A DNA stretch of 64,000 bases from an uncultured Bacteroides sp. (GTDB lineage Bacteria > Bacteroidota > Bacteroidia > Bacteroidales > Bacteroidaceae): contig NZ_CALDPF010000055.1 of NCBI RefSeq assembly GCF_937912035.1, forward strand, positions 13,081 through 77,080. The letters run 5' to 3'. Below the pieces are notes generated by a model that saw only the letters and a program-made list of their open reading frames with translations, had not been told where the DNA came from and did no database searches. Both the position numbers and the translations under genes were made by a program. Within the stretch, counting starts at the first letter, position 1. Every line of letters begins with the position of its first letter. Shown one piece after another: positions 34,665 to 44,115 of this stretch.

Positions 34665-37600
34665 TTACTGTAAATTTTCATTGATATAATGCTTTTTATA
34701 TTGTGTAGGAGTAACTCCGGTATATTGTTTAAAGGATGTACTAAAATATCGTGCCGATGCAAAACCTACTTTATCAGAGATTTCATTAAAATTCAGATCA
34801 CTTTCTCTTATTAATTTCATTGCTTGCTCAATCCTTATCTTATTTATATAATCATTTGCTCCCATATCTGTTATAGCTTTTAATTTATTATACAAAGATG
34901 CACGACTCATTCCTATTTGGTTACATATATAAGGAATATCAAGTTCTGTGTTATCAAGATTTTCTATTATTGTTTGATTAAGTTTATCCATAAAAAGTGT
35001 ATCTTTTCTAGTCAAATCACTATCTACAGATACTGGTAAATTACCAATCTGTTGGTAATGTCGTTTTGTTTGAATTCTATTATATAGTTTGTTTACTACT
35101 TTAGCCAGTAATTCTTCAATTTCAAAAGGTTTTTCCAAATAGCTGTCGGCTCCCATCATATAGCCATACTGACGGCTATCTTCATCATTTCTGGCAGTAA
35201 GTAGAATAAAAGGTATATGGCTTACAGAAATATTCTCTTTAACAGCCTTACATAACTCATAGCCATTCATTATGGGCATCATAACATCGCTCACAACAAT
35301 ATCAGGAAATTCTTTACATATCATTTTATAAGCTTGCTCTCCATCGTAAGCTATCAATACACGCTTAAATTGTTCCTTAAAATCTTCTGCTAAATAATTA
35401 ACTAAAGTTGAATTATCATCAACTATCAGTACCACATAATCCTTCAGATTAATACTTTTTATCTTGTCTTTATCAGGCATCGCGATTTCTATAGACGATT
35501 GCGATGACAGTAGCTCATTTAAGTAATTATTATTTTGTGGTATTTCTTCGGAAATATTTTGAACAGTTGGTAATTCAAAATAAAATGTAGCTCCTTTGTC
35601 AGGGTTATTATATGCTCCTATTTTCCCTTTATGCAATTCTACTAGAATTTTTGAATAAGATAATCCAATGCCAGTTCCTTCATGTTCTTTATCCCCTTGA
35701 TAAAAACGGACAAAGAGTTTCTCTGTATCAACATTTTTAAGACCAACACCCTGATCGGAAACAGAAATCCTTACATTCTTTTCATCTTCTGTAAGCTCTG
35801 TTCGTATAATTATTTTAGAATCCTGTGGACTATGTTTAATGGCATTCATAAGTAGATTGGACAAAATAACCATACATTTATCTTTATCAAAACCAATTTT
35901 GCCTATGTTGTTATCAAGTTGAAGTTCTATGCTTCCTGTTTTATCTTCACCATCTACAAAATTTGAACTGACTTCCTCAATCCATTGATTCAAATCGTAG
36001 CTCTGAATATCGAGATGTGTCATTGTCATTTCCATTTTTCTGGCATCCAGAACCATGCTGATAAGATCTTTCATTCTCTGTGCCTGATGGAATGCTATGT
36101 TCAACTGTCTAAAATATCGGTCTGAAGGTTGTATAGAATCAATAACTTTCTTCAATGGTGCATAAATCAATGTCAAAGGTGTTCTAAGCTCATGACTTAT
36201 ATTAATAAGAAATCTGACTTTTTCTTCATAGATCTTTTGTTCATGTTCTTTCAACATCCATTTAACACGACGGTCCTTTTTCCGTAATGCAGCAACAATA
36301 ATTACTAAAACAATGAATAAGAACAGTATTGACATAATCATAATAAACCACCATGATTTATACCACGGGGGAAGTATAATAAGAGTTAATACATTTTTAT
36401 TCTTAGCCCATCCACCATCTTTTTTTGTGTAGCTTACCATTATAGGATAAGTTCCAGATGCGAGCGAAGGAATATTCAATTCACTATTATAACTTGTAAA
36501 GGCATTATCCGAATGACTGTCTAATATATAATGAAACTGACGTGGACGAAGAATATCATCTCCTTCAACCAAAAAACGAATTTTGATGTTGCGTGAGTTC
36601 CATGGTAAAGATATTTCTCCATTTTTTATACAGTTCATCATATTTATTCCACCCACTGATAACTCCATAATAACCACATTGGCTTCTTTCATCTCGTCCG
36701 GTCTAAGACTAAAGGCTTCAGATTCAATACTTAACAATCCGTTTACTCCTCCTAAATAAATCCGTTCCGAATTAGATAAGAGTTTAGGCTTTTGTAAGTA
36801 TTCATTTTTAAGTACCCCGTCAGACTCTCCATACAGTATAAACTTTTTGTCTGAAGGATAATATGCAAAAAGTTCCTGTCCTGCACCTATCCAGACGCGT
36901 CCTCTCTCATCGCATAAAACAGATTTAGCTTCTTTAAAAAGCGAATTTTTAATTTGAGACAATTCTCCATTGATATATGTATAGAGTCCTTTTGTTCCCA
37001 CTATCCATAGAACACCATTATAATCTATTGATACTGAATTAATAAAATATGGTATGTCCGAATGGAATATGGAGTGAATATGTTTACCTGCCTTGGGTAT
37101 TTTATAAATAGTTTGGGTATTATGAAAATAAGAATATAAGCTATCCTTACCAATGTAACACAACATTCCCAGTGAAACTTCAGATGTTAAGTTTATTAAT
37201 TCCTCAGTCATACCTGTAGAAACATTGTATCTTACTACAGGATTTGTCAATAGGAGAATATTATTTTCTGTTTCATTGTAAAGATTGGTTGAGAGTCTGC
37301 TGTATTTTATATAATTACTTAACTTATCTTGGCTTAATTCAAAGGGACGCTTCTCACCTGTTTCTTTATTAAAGAAAAAAAGACCTTTAGAAAAAATTGA
37401 TACCAATAATTCCGTAGAAGAATATTTACAGATAGATACTATTTTATCACCCCAACTAGTCGGATAATGCTTAATGGAATTATGCTTTTCGTCCAATCTA
37501 TTTATACCTCCTCCATCTGTTCCTATCCATATATACTCAGAATCAGGCTCTTGATAGAGCGTAAGGACAGTGTTTTCACTTAATCCATTGTTATTACCTA

Positions 37601-38621
37601 ATGCCACACTTGAGTATGTAATCATATAACTCAATCTGGCATTTATTAATCCACCACGAGTTGTGGCGAGCCATATATTATTCCCTTTTCTGCTACCATG
37701 AATATTCAGAATTGTATTTACAGGCAATGTATGTATATTACCTGATTCGTGTTTTAGTACTTGGATATTTCCATTCTCAGGATTAATGATATTTACTCCG
37801 CCTCCGTCTGTACCAATCCAGATCATATCATTTATCAATGTCATGCATAATATTAAATCACTGCTTAAGTTGGAATTTTGAGACGTATATTGTGCAACCA
37901 GACTACCATCTCTGGCAATTTTTTTTACACCGTTATTATAGTCAGTAATCCATAAAAAGCCTTTATTGTCAATACATAGATCAGAATAATTATTACTTTC
38001 CAGAAAGATATTCTGCTTTAATTCATCCTTTTCTATATCATATAATACAACTTTATTATTACGATTTGAACATACTATTGTGTTGTTATCCCAAAATACC
38101 ATCCTTTTTATAGAGAAATCAATTTCATTTCCTAGTTCAGAAAATATCTTTGTAGACTTAGTTTCATAACTGTATTTATATAATTTATTATTTACTCCAA
38201 ATAGAAGTCCATCTTCTATCTCGCATACAGCACCTGCTACTATAGATTTCCCATCATTTAAATAATATGGTATGAAATCATCTTTTTCTTTTGAATATAT
38301 CAATATTCCATTTGTGGAGAGAAACCAAAGCTGTTTGTTCTTATCTTCTACAATTTGAAAAATTCTTCTATTAGACACTTCGGATTCTAAGGAAGGTATG
38401 AAATACTTCTTTAATTCAAGGCCATCATATCTGATTATTCCGTCTGAAGTATCAAGCCAAACTACACCGTTACTTTCTTCAAAAACATAATTAACGTATG
38501 AAGGCATTCCCTGCTTTAATCCTATTTGGATAAAGCTATAACTATTTCTTGCATTAAGTGTGTCACAAAAAAGAATACTTAATATAATAATCGAAAGTAT
38601 ATATTGCAATGTATTTTTCAT
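34665..38621 (-). CDS. Hybrid two-component system regulator (HTCS) of the PUL
   Basis: A 1318-residue one-protein sensor-regulator. After the signal sequence come two seven-bladed propeller-type regions of Reg_prop repeats (WLDTSDGIIRYDG, IWIGTDGGGVNI, WIGTDGGGINRL), then a Y_Y_Y domain, one membrane span (about 750-780, SWWFIMIMSILFLFIVLVII), HisKA with H810 in NISHELRTP, and HATPase (GTGIGLSYSK). A receiver domain follows with D1112 in VVSDVMMP, and an AraC helix-turn-helix at the end (ISDKVGFASARYFSTSFKQYTGVTP). It should sense a glycan fragment in the periplasm and activate susC/D and the glycosidase genes. Divergent from susC. The start at 38621 is preferred because the promoter box covers the upstream ATG. 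Confidence 0.95.
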   Translation of the reverse strand: MKNTLQYILSIIILSILFCDTLNARNSYSFIQIGLKQGMPSYVNYVFEESNGVVWLDTSDGIIRYDGLELKKYFIPSLESEVSNRRIFQIVEDKNKQLWFLSTNGILIYSKEKDDFIPYYLNDGKSIVAGAVCEIEDGLLFGVNNKLYKYSYETKSTKIFSELGNEIDFSIKRMVFWDNNTIVCSNRNNKVVLYDIEKDELKQNIFLESNNYSDLCIDNKGFLWITDYNNGVKKIARDGSLVAQYTSQNSNLSSDLILCMTLINDMIWIGTDGGGVNIINPENGNIQVLKHESGNIHTLPVNTILNIHGSRKGNNIWLATTRGGLINARLSYMITYSSVALGNNNGLSENTVLTLYQEPDSEYIWIGTDGGGINRLDEKHNSIKHYPTSWGDKIVSICKYSSTELLVSIFSKGLFFFNKETGEKRPFELSQDKLSNYIKYSRLSTNLYNETENNILLLTNPVVRYNVSTGMTEELINLTSEVSLGMLCYIGKDSLYSYFHNTQTIYKIPKAGKHIHSIFHSDIPYFINSVSIDYNGVLWIVGTKGLYTYINGELSQIKNSLFKEAKSVLCDERGRVWIGAGQELFAYYPSDKKFILYGESDGVLKNEYLQKPKLLSNSERIYLGGVNGLLSIESEAFSLRPDEMKEANVVIMELSVGGINMMNCIKNGEISLPWNSRNIKIRFLVEGDDILRPRQFHYILDSHSDNAFTSYNSELNIPSLASGTYPIMVSYTKKDGGWAKNKNVLTLIILPPWYKSWWFIMIMSILFLFIVLVIIVAALRKKDRRVKWMLKEHEQKIYEEKVRFLINISHELRTPLTLIYAPLKKVIDSIQPSDRYFRQLNIAFHQAQRMKDLISMVLDARKMEMTMTHLDIQSYDLNQWIEEVSSNFVDGEDKTGSIELQLDNNIGKIGFDKDKCMVILSNLLMNAIKHSPQDSKIIIRTELTEDEKNVRISVSDQGVGLKNVDTEKLFVRFYQGDKEHEGTGIGLSYSKILVELHKGKIGAYNNPDKGATFYFELPTVQNISEEIPQNNNYLNELLSSQSSIEIAMPDKDKIKSINLKDYVVLIVDDNSTLVNYLAEDFKEQFKRVLIAYDGEQAYKMICKEFPDIVVSDVMMPIMNGYELCKAVKENISVSHIPFILLTARNDEDSRQYGYMMGADSYLEKPFEIEELLAKVVNKLYNRIQTKRHYQQIGNLPVSVDSDLTRKDTLFMDKLNQTIIENLDNTELDIPYICNQIGMSRASLYNKLKAITDMGANDYINKIRIEQAMKLIRESDLNFNEISDKVGFASARYFSTSFKQYTGVTPTQYKKHYINENLQ

Positions 38622-38639
38622 ATTTTTCCCATTATATGA

Positions 38640-38670
38640 CAAAGATAAAAAAATATCGGAAGAACTTCAA
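38640..38670 (-). promoter_or_regulatory. Promoter of the HTCS gene
   Basis: On the minus strand TTG (38670-38668), a 20-base spacer and TATCTTTG (38647-38640), about 18 bases before the ATG at 38621. Confidence 0.62.
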
Positions 38671-38734
38671 TTATATAATTATAAATAAGACTCTATTACT
38701 ATGAGAAATTACAATAATGTATAATAATATTCTA

Positions 38735-38777
38735 AAAATAGCTATTTAGCCAAAAATGGAAATGAAAATAGCTATTT
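38735..38777. promoter_or_regulatory. Candidate HTCS operator: two identical 13-mers 30 bases apart
   Basis: AAAATAGCTATTT occurs at 38735-38747 and again at 38765-38777. Each copy contains the palindrome AAATAGCTATTT. The 30-base period puts both on about the same face of the helix. They lie in the divergent HTCS/susC region, the second ending 27 bases before the susC -7 box, where an activator of AraC type would contact polymerase. Binding itself is inferred. Confidence 0.6.
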
Positions 38778-38804
38778 GTGAACATAAAGAAAAATGGCAA
38801 AACT

Positions 38805-38812
38805 TAGATTTG
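38805..38812 (+). promoter_or_regulatory. -7 box of susC
   Basis: TAGATTTG fits the consensus. The nearest TTTG (38775-38778) is 26 bases away, too far for a normal -33 and overlapping the candidate operator, as expected for an activator-dependent promoter. The leader to the ATG at 38897 would be about 78 nt. Confidence 0.55.
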
Positions 38813-38896
38813 CAACGTGATTTGAAATTAATAGTAGAAAAAACAAAAATCTAAAGTATAATTTTCATTTTAATGTTTAACTAAAATTTAGTATTA

Positions 38897-41800
38897 ATGA
38901 AAGAACAATTAAAGTATTTCTGCCTGTTAATGGTTTCAATGCTTTTGCTCTCTTTTGAAGCATTGGCCCAAGAGCAGATCGTTACGGGTAAAGTATTAGA
39001 CGCTCAATTAAAAGAAGGTATGCCTGGAGTTAACGTACAAGTGAAAGGTAGTACAGTGGGAACTATTACAGATTTCGATGGTAATTATTCAATTAAGGTG
39101 AATGGATCAAAGTCTGTACTTGTATTTACTTTTATTGGTTTCTCCTCTCAGGAAGTTACTGTAGGCAACAAGACTGTGATAAATGTGGAAATGAAAGAAG
39201 ATGCACAGGCTCTTGAAGAGGTTGTAGTAGTAGGTTACGGTACAGCACGTAAGGGAGACTTGACAGGTGCACTTACCACTATGCGTCCCGATGCTAATGA
39301 CGCATCCAAGGCTACATCGTTGGACAATCTGTTGTCCGGTAAAGTAGCAGGACTTGTGGTCAGTTCTTCATCATCTGCAGTAGGTGCAGCGTCATCTATC
39401 ACAATCCGTGGTGCGAGTTCATTGCGTGGTGACAACCAACCTCTCTATGTAATCGATAACGTTCCTCAGGCATCGGCCGGTGAATTTGCATCGTCTGGTA
39501 TCAGCGGTGACTTCCAGATCAACCAGGATCCGTTGGCCGCACTTAATCCTGCCGATATTGAGGATATCACAATTCTGAAAGACGCTTCATCAACTGCTAT
39601 TTATGGTTCGCGTGGTGCAAACGGTGTAATCCTTATTACAACGAAGAAGGGTAAACAGGGTAAGGCAAAGGTTAACGTAAGCGCTAATTTTACTATAGCT
39701 GAACCTACACGCCTTATGGAAATGACAAACCTGCAGGAACATGCTGCTTATATCAATTCGCGTATTTCTAACGGACAATATCCTTTCTATGTGGTTGGTG
39801 ATGAAGTAAGATATGTGTTCAATGATGCTTTAGCAAATTATGATCCGAATAATCCTGAAACTTATCATTTGATTCAGTATCGTAACTGGCAGGATGAAAT
39901 TTATCGTTCTGCTTTCTCTCAGACATATTCTTTGTCTGTAAATGGTGGTAGTGATAAGATGACTTATTATATATCTGCAAATTTCAAGGATATCAACGGT
40001 ACAGTAAAACAGACCGGGCTTAAACAAGGCGACTTGCGTGCCAACTTGGGTATGGATCTTTCTAAGACTGTTCATCTGAATATGACAATGAGCGGTTCGC
40101 TCAGACAGAACAACATGATGGCAGGAGGTAGTACTTTGGGTGGATCAACTACAGCTATCTCTCGTACAGCTTTGGACTATGCACCGTTCGAAATGCCTGA
40201 AGGTGACCCTTCGTTCCAGGCAGAGAACAAGACTACTATCTTCAGCTGGCTTAACGACTACGAAGATGTAGCAAACGACAAAACTTTCAACATGAGTATG
40301 GACCTTTCATGGAAAATTGTAAAAGGATTGCAGTATAACCTGCGTGTGGGAGGTAACATGAATATCAACGACCGCAGCCGCTGGTATGGTCTGCAGTTGT
40401 ATCAAGGTATGAACAACAATGGATATCTGGCTTTATCCACTCTGAACAAGAGCAATTATTCTGTAGAAAATGTGTTGAACTACAATACTAAGTTGGGAAA
40501 TATTGCAACTTTGGATGCTACAGCCGGTGTTACATACGATGCGTATAAGTTCTTGAATCAGAATACTATCGGTTCACAGTTTACAATGTTTGACCTGCGT
40601 GAGAACGGTATTCACATGGCAGGTAATGTGCAGCATCAGGAACCAATACAGCGTGACTATCAATTGCTGTCATATTTGGGACGTATCAATCTGTCATTCC
40701 TTGACAAGTACCTGATTACAGCATCAATTCGTGCCGACGGATCCAGCAAGTTTGCACAGGGTAACCGTTGGGGTTATTTCCCTTCAGCTTCATTGGCTTG
40801 GCGTATGGAACAGGAAGAGTTCCTCAAAGATGTAGACTGGATGAGCCAGTTGAAACTGAGAGTTAGCTATGGTGTAACTGGTAATCAGAGTATTAATCCT
40901 TATTCTACATTCTCTATGTATGGTGGTGGAACTAACCATTATGCTGACGGTTCAGGAAACCAAATGGCTACACTTAGTATTACCAATTTGCCAAACAACG
41001 GACTGACATGGGAAAAGACTGCTTCATGGAATGCTGGTTTTGATTTTGGATTGTTCCGTTCAAGACTTAGCGGTACTCTTGATTTCTATGTGAAGAGAAC
41101 AAATGATTTGCTTATTTCAAGAAATCTGCCTGGATCAGCCGGATTTGCATCTACGTATTATAATCAGGGATCGTTGGATAATAAAGGTATTGAACTGACA
41201 CTTACAGCTCAAATTATTGACACTAAGGATTGGAAATGGAGCTTGACTGGTAACTTTGGAAAGAATAAGAGCAAAATCGTAAACTTGGGACTTATCCCAA
41301 CTGAATTCGGATGTTTGGGTGAAAGAATCGGTTACTACGGTAATTCGCTTGGTGACCATTTCGGAGTAGGGCATATCTTCCTCCAGGGTGAAGAACCGGG
41401 ACTGTTCCTGGGATATGCAACCCAGGGTATAGTACAAGCTGAAGATATTACAGATCAAGGTATAAGATTTACAAAACCTGACGGTACTATAGGATATTAT
41501 AATGATGTATTGGGACAGAAACCTGTAGCTGGTGATGTTAAGTTTGTTGACTTCGATGGTAACGGAAGTATTGATACTTCGGACCGTAATATTATAGGTA
41601 ATCCTAATCCTGACTTTACATACGGATTCCAGACTTCATTGTCATGGAAGAATCTTAGCTTATCTGCAGCATTCAACGGTGTGTATGGACGTGACATCAT
41701 AAACGTGAATAATCGTTACATCAATACTCCTGGTTCAAAAGCTGGTACAGTATCTAAGAAAGCATTTGAAGGTATGTGGACTCCTGAAAACAAGTCTAAC

Positions 41801-42106
41801 CTCTATCCATCATCTAACTTCATAGTACAGAATATGGTTATGGATAGATATGTAGAAGACGGTAGTTATCTACGTTGCTCGGACATCACTCTGAACTATG
41901 TTCTTCCTAAATCGTGGATGAAAAAGATAGGATTCCAGAATACTTCAATATTTGCGTCTGTTAAAAATGCATTCATCATTACAGACTATAGCGGATACGA
42001 TCCTGAAGTGAATACTTTTGCTTTTGACGGCTTACGCCCGGGAGTTGATATGAACTCTTATCCTACTCCGCGTCAGTTTATATTCGGACTGAATGTAACA
42101 TTCTAA
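38897..42106 (+). CDS. SusC-like TonB-dependent outer-membrane glycan transporter
   Basis: A 1069-residue protein with signal peptide (ALA|QEQ, residue 24). A carboxypeptidase-regulatory-like domain (VTGKVLDAQLKEGMPGVNVQVKG) is followed by the TonB-box region and plug (EEVVVVGYGTARKGDLTGAL, SITIRGASSLRGDNQPLYVIDNVP, ILKDASSTAIYGSRGANGVILITTKKG). A 22-strand barrel follows, ending FIFGLNVTF. No STN domain, so anti-sigma signalling is not expected, in line with control by the HTCS. It imports oligosaccharides across the outer membrane with the SusD partner, whose gene starts 36 bases later. Confidence 0.97.
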   Translation: MKEQLKYFCLLMVSMLLLSFEALAQEQIVTGKVLDAQLKEGMPGVNVQVKGSTVGTITDFDGNYSIKVNGSKSVLVFTFIGFSSQEVTVGNKTVINVEMKEDAQALEEVVVVGYGTARKGDLTGALTTMRPDANDASKATSLDNLLSGKVAGLVVSSSSSAVGAASSITIRGASSLRGDNQPLYVIDNVPQASAGEFASSGISGDFQINQDPLAALNPADIEDITILKDASSTAIYGSRGANGVILITTKKGKQGKAKVNVSANFTIAEPTRLMEMTNLQEHAAYINSRISNGQYPFYVVGDEVRYVFNDALANYDPNNPETYHLIQYRNWQDEIYRSAFSQTYSLSVNGGSDKMTYYISANFKDINGTVKQTGLKQGDLRANLGMDLSKTVHLNMTMSGSLRQNNMMAGGSTLGGSTTAISRTALDYAPFEMPEGDPSFQAENKTTIFSWLNDYEDVANDKTFNMSMDLSWKIVKGLQYNLRVGGNMNINDRSRWYGLQLYQGMNNNGYLALSTLNKSNYSVENVLNYNTKLGNIATLDATAGVTYDAYKFLNQNTIGSQFTMFDLRENGIHMAGNVQHQEPIQRDYQLLSYLGRINLSFLDKYLITASIRADGSSKFAQGNRWGYFPSASLAWRMEQEEFLKDVDWMSQLKLRVSYGVTGNQSINPYSTFSMYGGGTNHYADGSGNQMATLSITNLPNNGLTWEKTASWNAGFDFGLFRSRLSGTLDFYVKRTNDLLISRNLPGSAGFASTYYNQGSLDNKGIELTLTAQIIDTKDWKWSLTGNFGKNKSKIVNLGLIPTEFGCLGERIGYYGNSLGDHFGVGHIFLQGEEPGLFLGYATQGIVQAEDITDQGIRFTKPDGTIGYYNDVLGQKPVAGDVKFVDFDGNGSIDTSDRNIIGNPNPDFTYGFQTSLSWKNLSLSAAFNGVYGRDIINVNNRYINTPGSKAGTVSKKAFEGMWTPENKSNLYPSSNFIVQNMVMDRYVEDGSYLRCSDITLNYVLPKSWMKKIGFQNTSIFASVKNAFIITDYSGYDPEVNTFAFDGLRPGVDMNSYPTPRQFIFGLNVTF

Positions 42107-42142
42107 ATCAATAATAACAATAACTTACAAAGAACATAAGTC

Positions 42143-44002
42143 ATGAAAAATATTAAATATCTGATATTATCACTTTCTGCGGCATGCTGCATGTCGTCAT
42201 GTCTGGACGAAAATCCGCTATATACGCAGAACAATAAAATAGTGTTCTCAAACAGTAGTAATGCAGAACTTGCATTGCTAGGATGTTATTCTTACATGAG
42301 TACCACTTCGGCTTACGGACAACATTGGCAGGAAATTCCTGTAAGTGGTTCAGGATTTGGTTGGTCACAACGAAGCGGTAGTGATGGAATAGTAAGTTTG
42401 CAGTCACTCTCAAGTGATGGTCTTATATCAACTACGTGGAATGCAATGTACAAGGTTATTTCCGAGGTTAATGCTTATCTGGAAAATCTGAATAACAGTG
42501 GATTATCTGACGATATAAAGAAACAGTATAGTGGTGAAGCGAAGTTCTTGCGTGCTATGGCATACTATAATCTGGTATCTTTGTTCGGAGATGTTCCTTT
42601 TAAAACTTCTGCCTCTACTTCTGAAGGTATTACTATAGGACGTACACCTGCTGCAGAAGTACTTGGACATGTAATAGACGATCTTAAAGACGCAGAAGGT
42701 ATTAGTGCAAAGTCAAGCGTAGGCCGTGCAAACTCATGGGCTGTAAAGGCATTCATGGGTAAAGTATATTACCGTATGGCTGCAACAGGCATCAATCCTC
42801 AGGAAAACTGGACTAACGCTAAAACTAAGTTTGATGAGGTCTATAACAATAATATTTATGATTTGGAGAATAATTTTGCGGATTTGTTCGGCGACTGGGT
42901 TTCCACTTCTAAAGAGTCTATCTTCCAGATAAACTTCAGTGTTACCTCTACAAACTGTTTCAACCGTGCAAGTAACCGTTTTTCACCTACTGCTTCTACT
43001 ACAGGTGTGAACTGGAGTACATACCGAGCAACAAAGGCTGCATACGATATGCACCAAAGCATGTATCCGGGTGATCCACGTATCAATGCAACGTTCCTTA
43101 CAATACACAGAAAGAGAAACGGTAATAACCAGGCAAATCCAAAACCTCAGGTGGGCGATAAGCCATCGGCAAACGACAGTGTTTACTACTATCCTTACTT
43201 TACGTATAAAGTACAGACTGGAGTAAATGCCGAGAATAAACCTGTATATGAGAAGATTCAGAAGAATGGAAAGGATGTAGAAGATAAAATCTATGTAGGA
43301 ATACTGCCATATGACAAGTTTGAAAATCCTGCAAACCCAAGCTTGGAATATATGGAAGGACTACAAATTTCAGAAAATGCATCTCCAAGAGAAAAGGCTG
43401 AAATTCAAGCTTTGAAAGGTATTAGAAAAACTTTTGCAGAAAACGGAAATCAGAACGCATGGCCGGCGCATGCAAAACTCTACGACCAGAATCAGCAAGG
43501 TACTGCTTCTCATAAAAATCTTATGGTGTATAGATATGCTGAAATGCTTTTATTAATGGCCGATGTGTATAATGAACTTGACCAGACTGAAAAAGCAATA
43601 GAACTTGCAAACAAGGTACTTGCTCGTGCGCGCCGTTCAGCACAGACAGTAGTTCCTGCTACTGAACCTGCAGATTGGCCTGAAAATCTGAGCAAAGATC
43701 AGGTACGTGAAAAACTATATTTTGAACGTATCATAGAGTTGTTCGGTGAACCTGATATGTATGAAATGATGAGAATACGTGGCACAGAATTCCTGAAGAA
43801 AGCACTTGAATATCACAATAATCATGAGATAACAAGAGTTTCTGATGCTTACTATAAATCATCAGCACAAAAATGGACTGATCGTGTTTACAATGAAGGA
43901 AACTTGACTGAAGATTTCTTGAAAAAGAATTTGTTACTCCCTATTCCTGATTCGGAAAGAGATAACAACCCAGGTATTACAGACAATAACTTTGGTTATT
44001 GA
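42143..44002 (+). CDS. SusD/RagB-like surface glycan-binding lipoprotein
   Basis: A 619-residue lipoprotein (lipobox CMSSC, C20). It has the typical opening LDENPLYTQN, the TPR-rich helical body (EAKFLRAMAYYNLVSLFGDVPF, NSWAVKAFMGKVYYRMA, YRYAEMLLLMADVYNEL), and the C-terminal family ending (ERIIELFGEPDMYEMMRIR, LLPIPDSERDNNPGI). It forms the lid over the SusC barrel and captures the glycan at the cell surface. The genes are adjacent in the usual C-D order, and a strong hairpin follows, likely tuning expression of the enzymes behind. Confidence 0.96.
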   Translation: MKNIKYLILSLSAACCMSSCLDENPLYTQNNKIVFSNSSNAELALLGCYSYMSTTSAYGQHWQEIPVSGSGFGWSQRSGSDGIVSLQSLSSDGLISTTWNAMYKVISEVNAYLENLNNSGLSDDIKKQYSGEAKFLRAMAYYNLVSLFGDVPFKTSASTSEGITIGRTPAAEVLGHVIDDLKDAEGISAKSSVGRANSWAVKAFMGKVYYRMAATGINPQENWTNAKTKFDEVYNNNIYDLENNFADLFGDWVSTSKESIFQINFSVTSTNCFNRASNRFSPTASTTGVNWSTYRATKAAYDMHQSMYPGDPRINATFLTIHRKRNGNNQANPKPQVGDKPSANDSVYYYPYFTYKVQTGVNAENKPVYEKIQKNGKDVEDKIYVGILPYDKFENPANPSLEYMEGLQISENASPREKAEIQALKGIRKTFAENGNQNAWPAHAKLYDQNQQGTASHKNLMVYRYAEMLLLMADVYNELDQTEKAIELANKVLARARRSAQTVVPATEPADWPENLSKDQVREKLYFERIIELFGEPDMYEMMRIRGTEFLKKALEYHNNHEITRVSDAYYKSSAQKWTDRVYNEGNLTEDFLKKNLLLPIPDSERDNNPGITDNNFGY

Positions 44003-44040
44003 TATGTACACATCTAATGTTGCTGATTGTCAGATATAGA

Positions 44041-44082
44041 AAATGAGTCGGCGGACTTGGTTGCAGGTTCACCGACTCATTT
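44041..44082 (+). terminator. Strong hairpin after susD
   Basis: AAATGAGTCGG (44041-44051) pairs perfectly with CCGACTCATTT (44072-44082), and the stem can extend inward with one mismatch. No real T run follows, and the GH20 gene continues on the same strand, so I read it as a partial terminator or mRNA 3'-end protector behind the highly expressed susCD. Confidence 0.72.
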
Positions 44083-44115
44083 ATGTTTAAAATCAATAAG
44101 AATTTTTTTATGATA

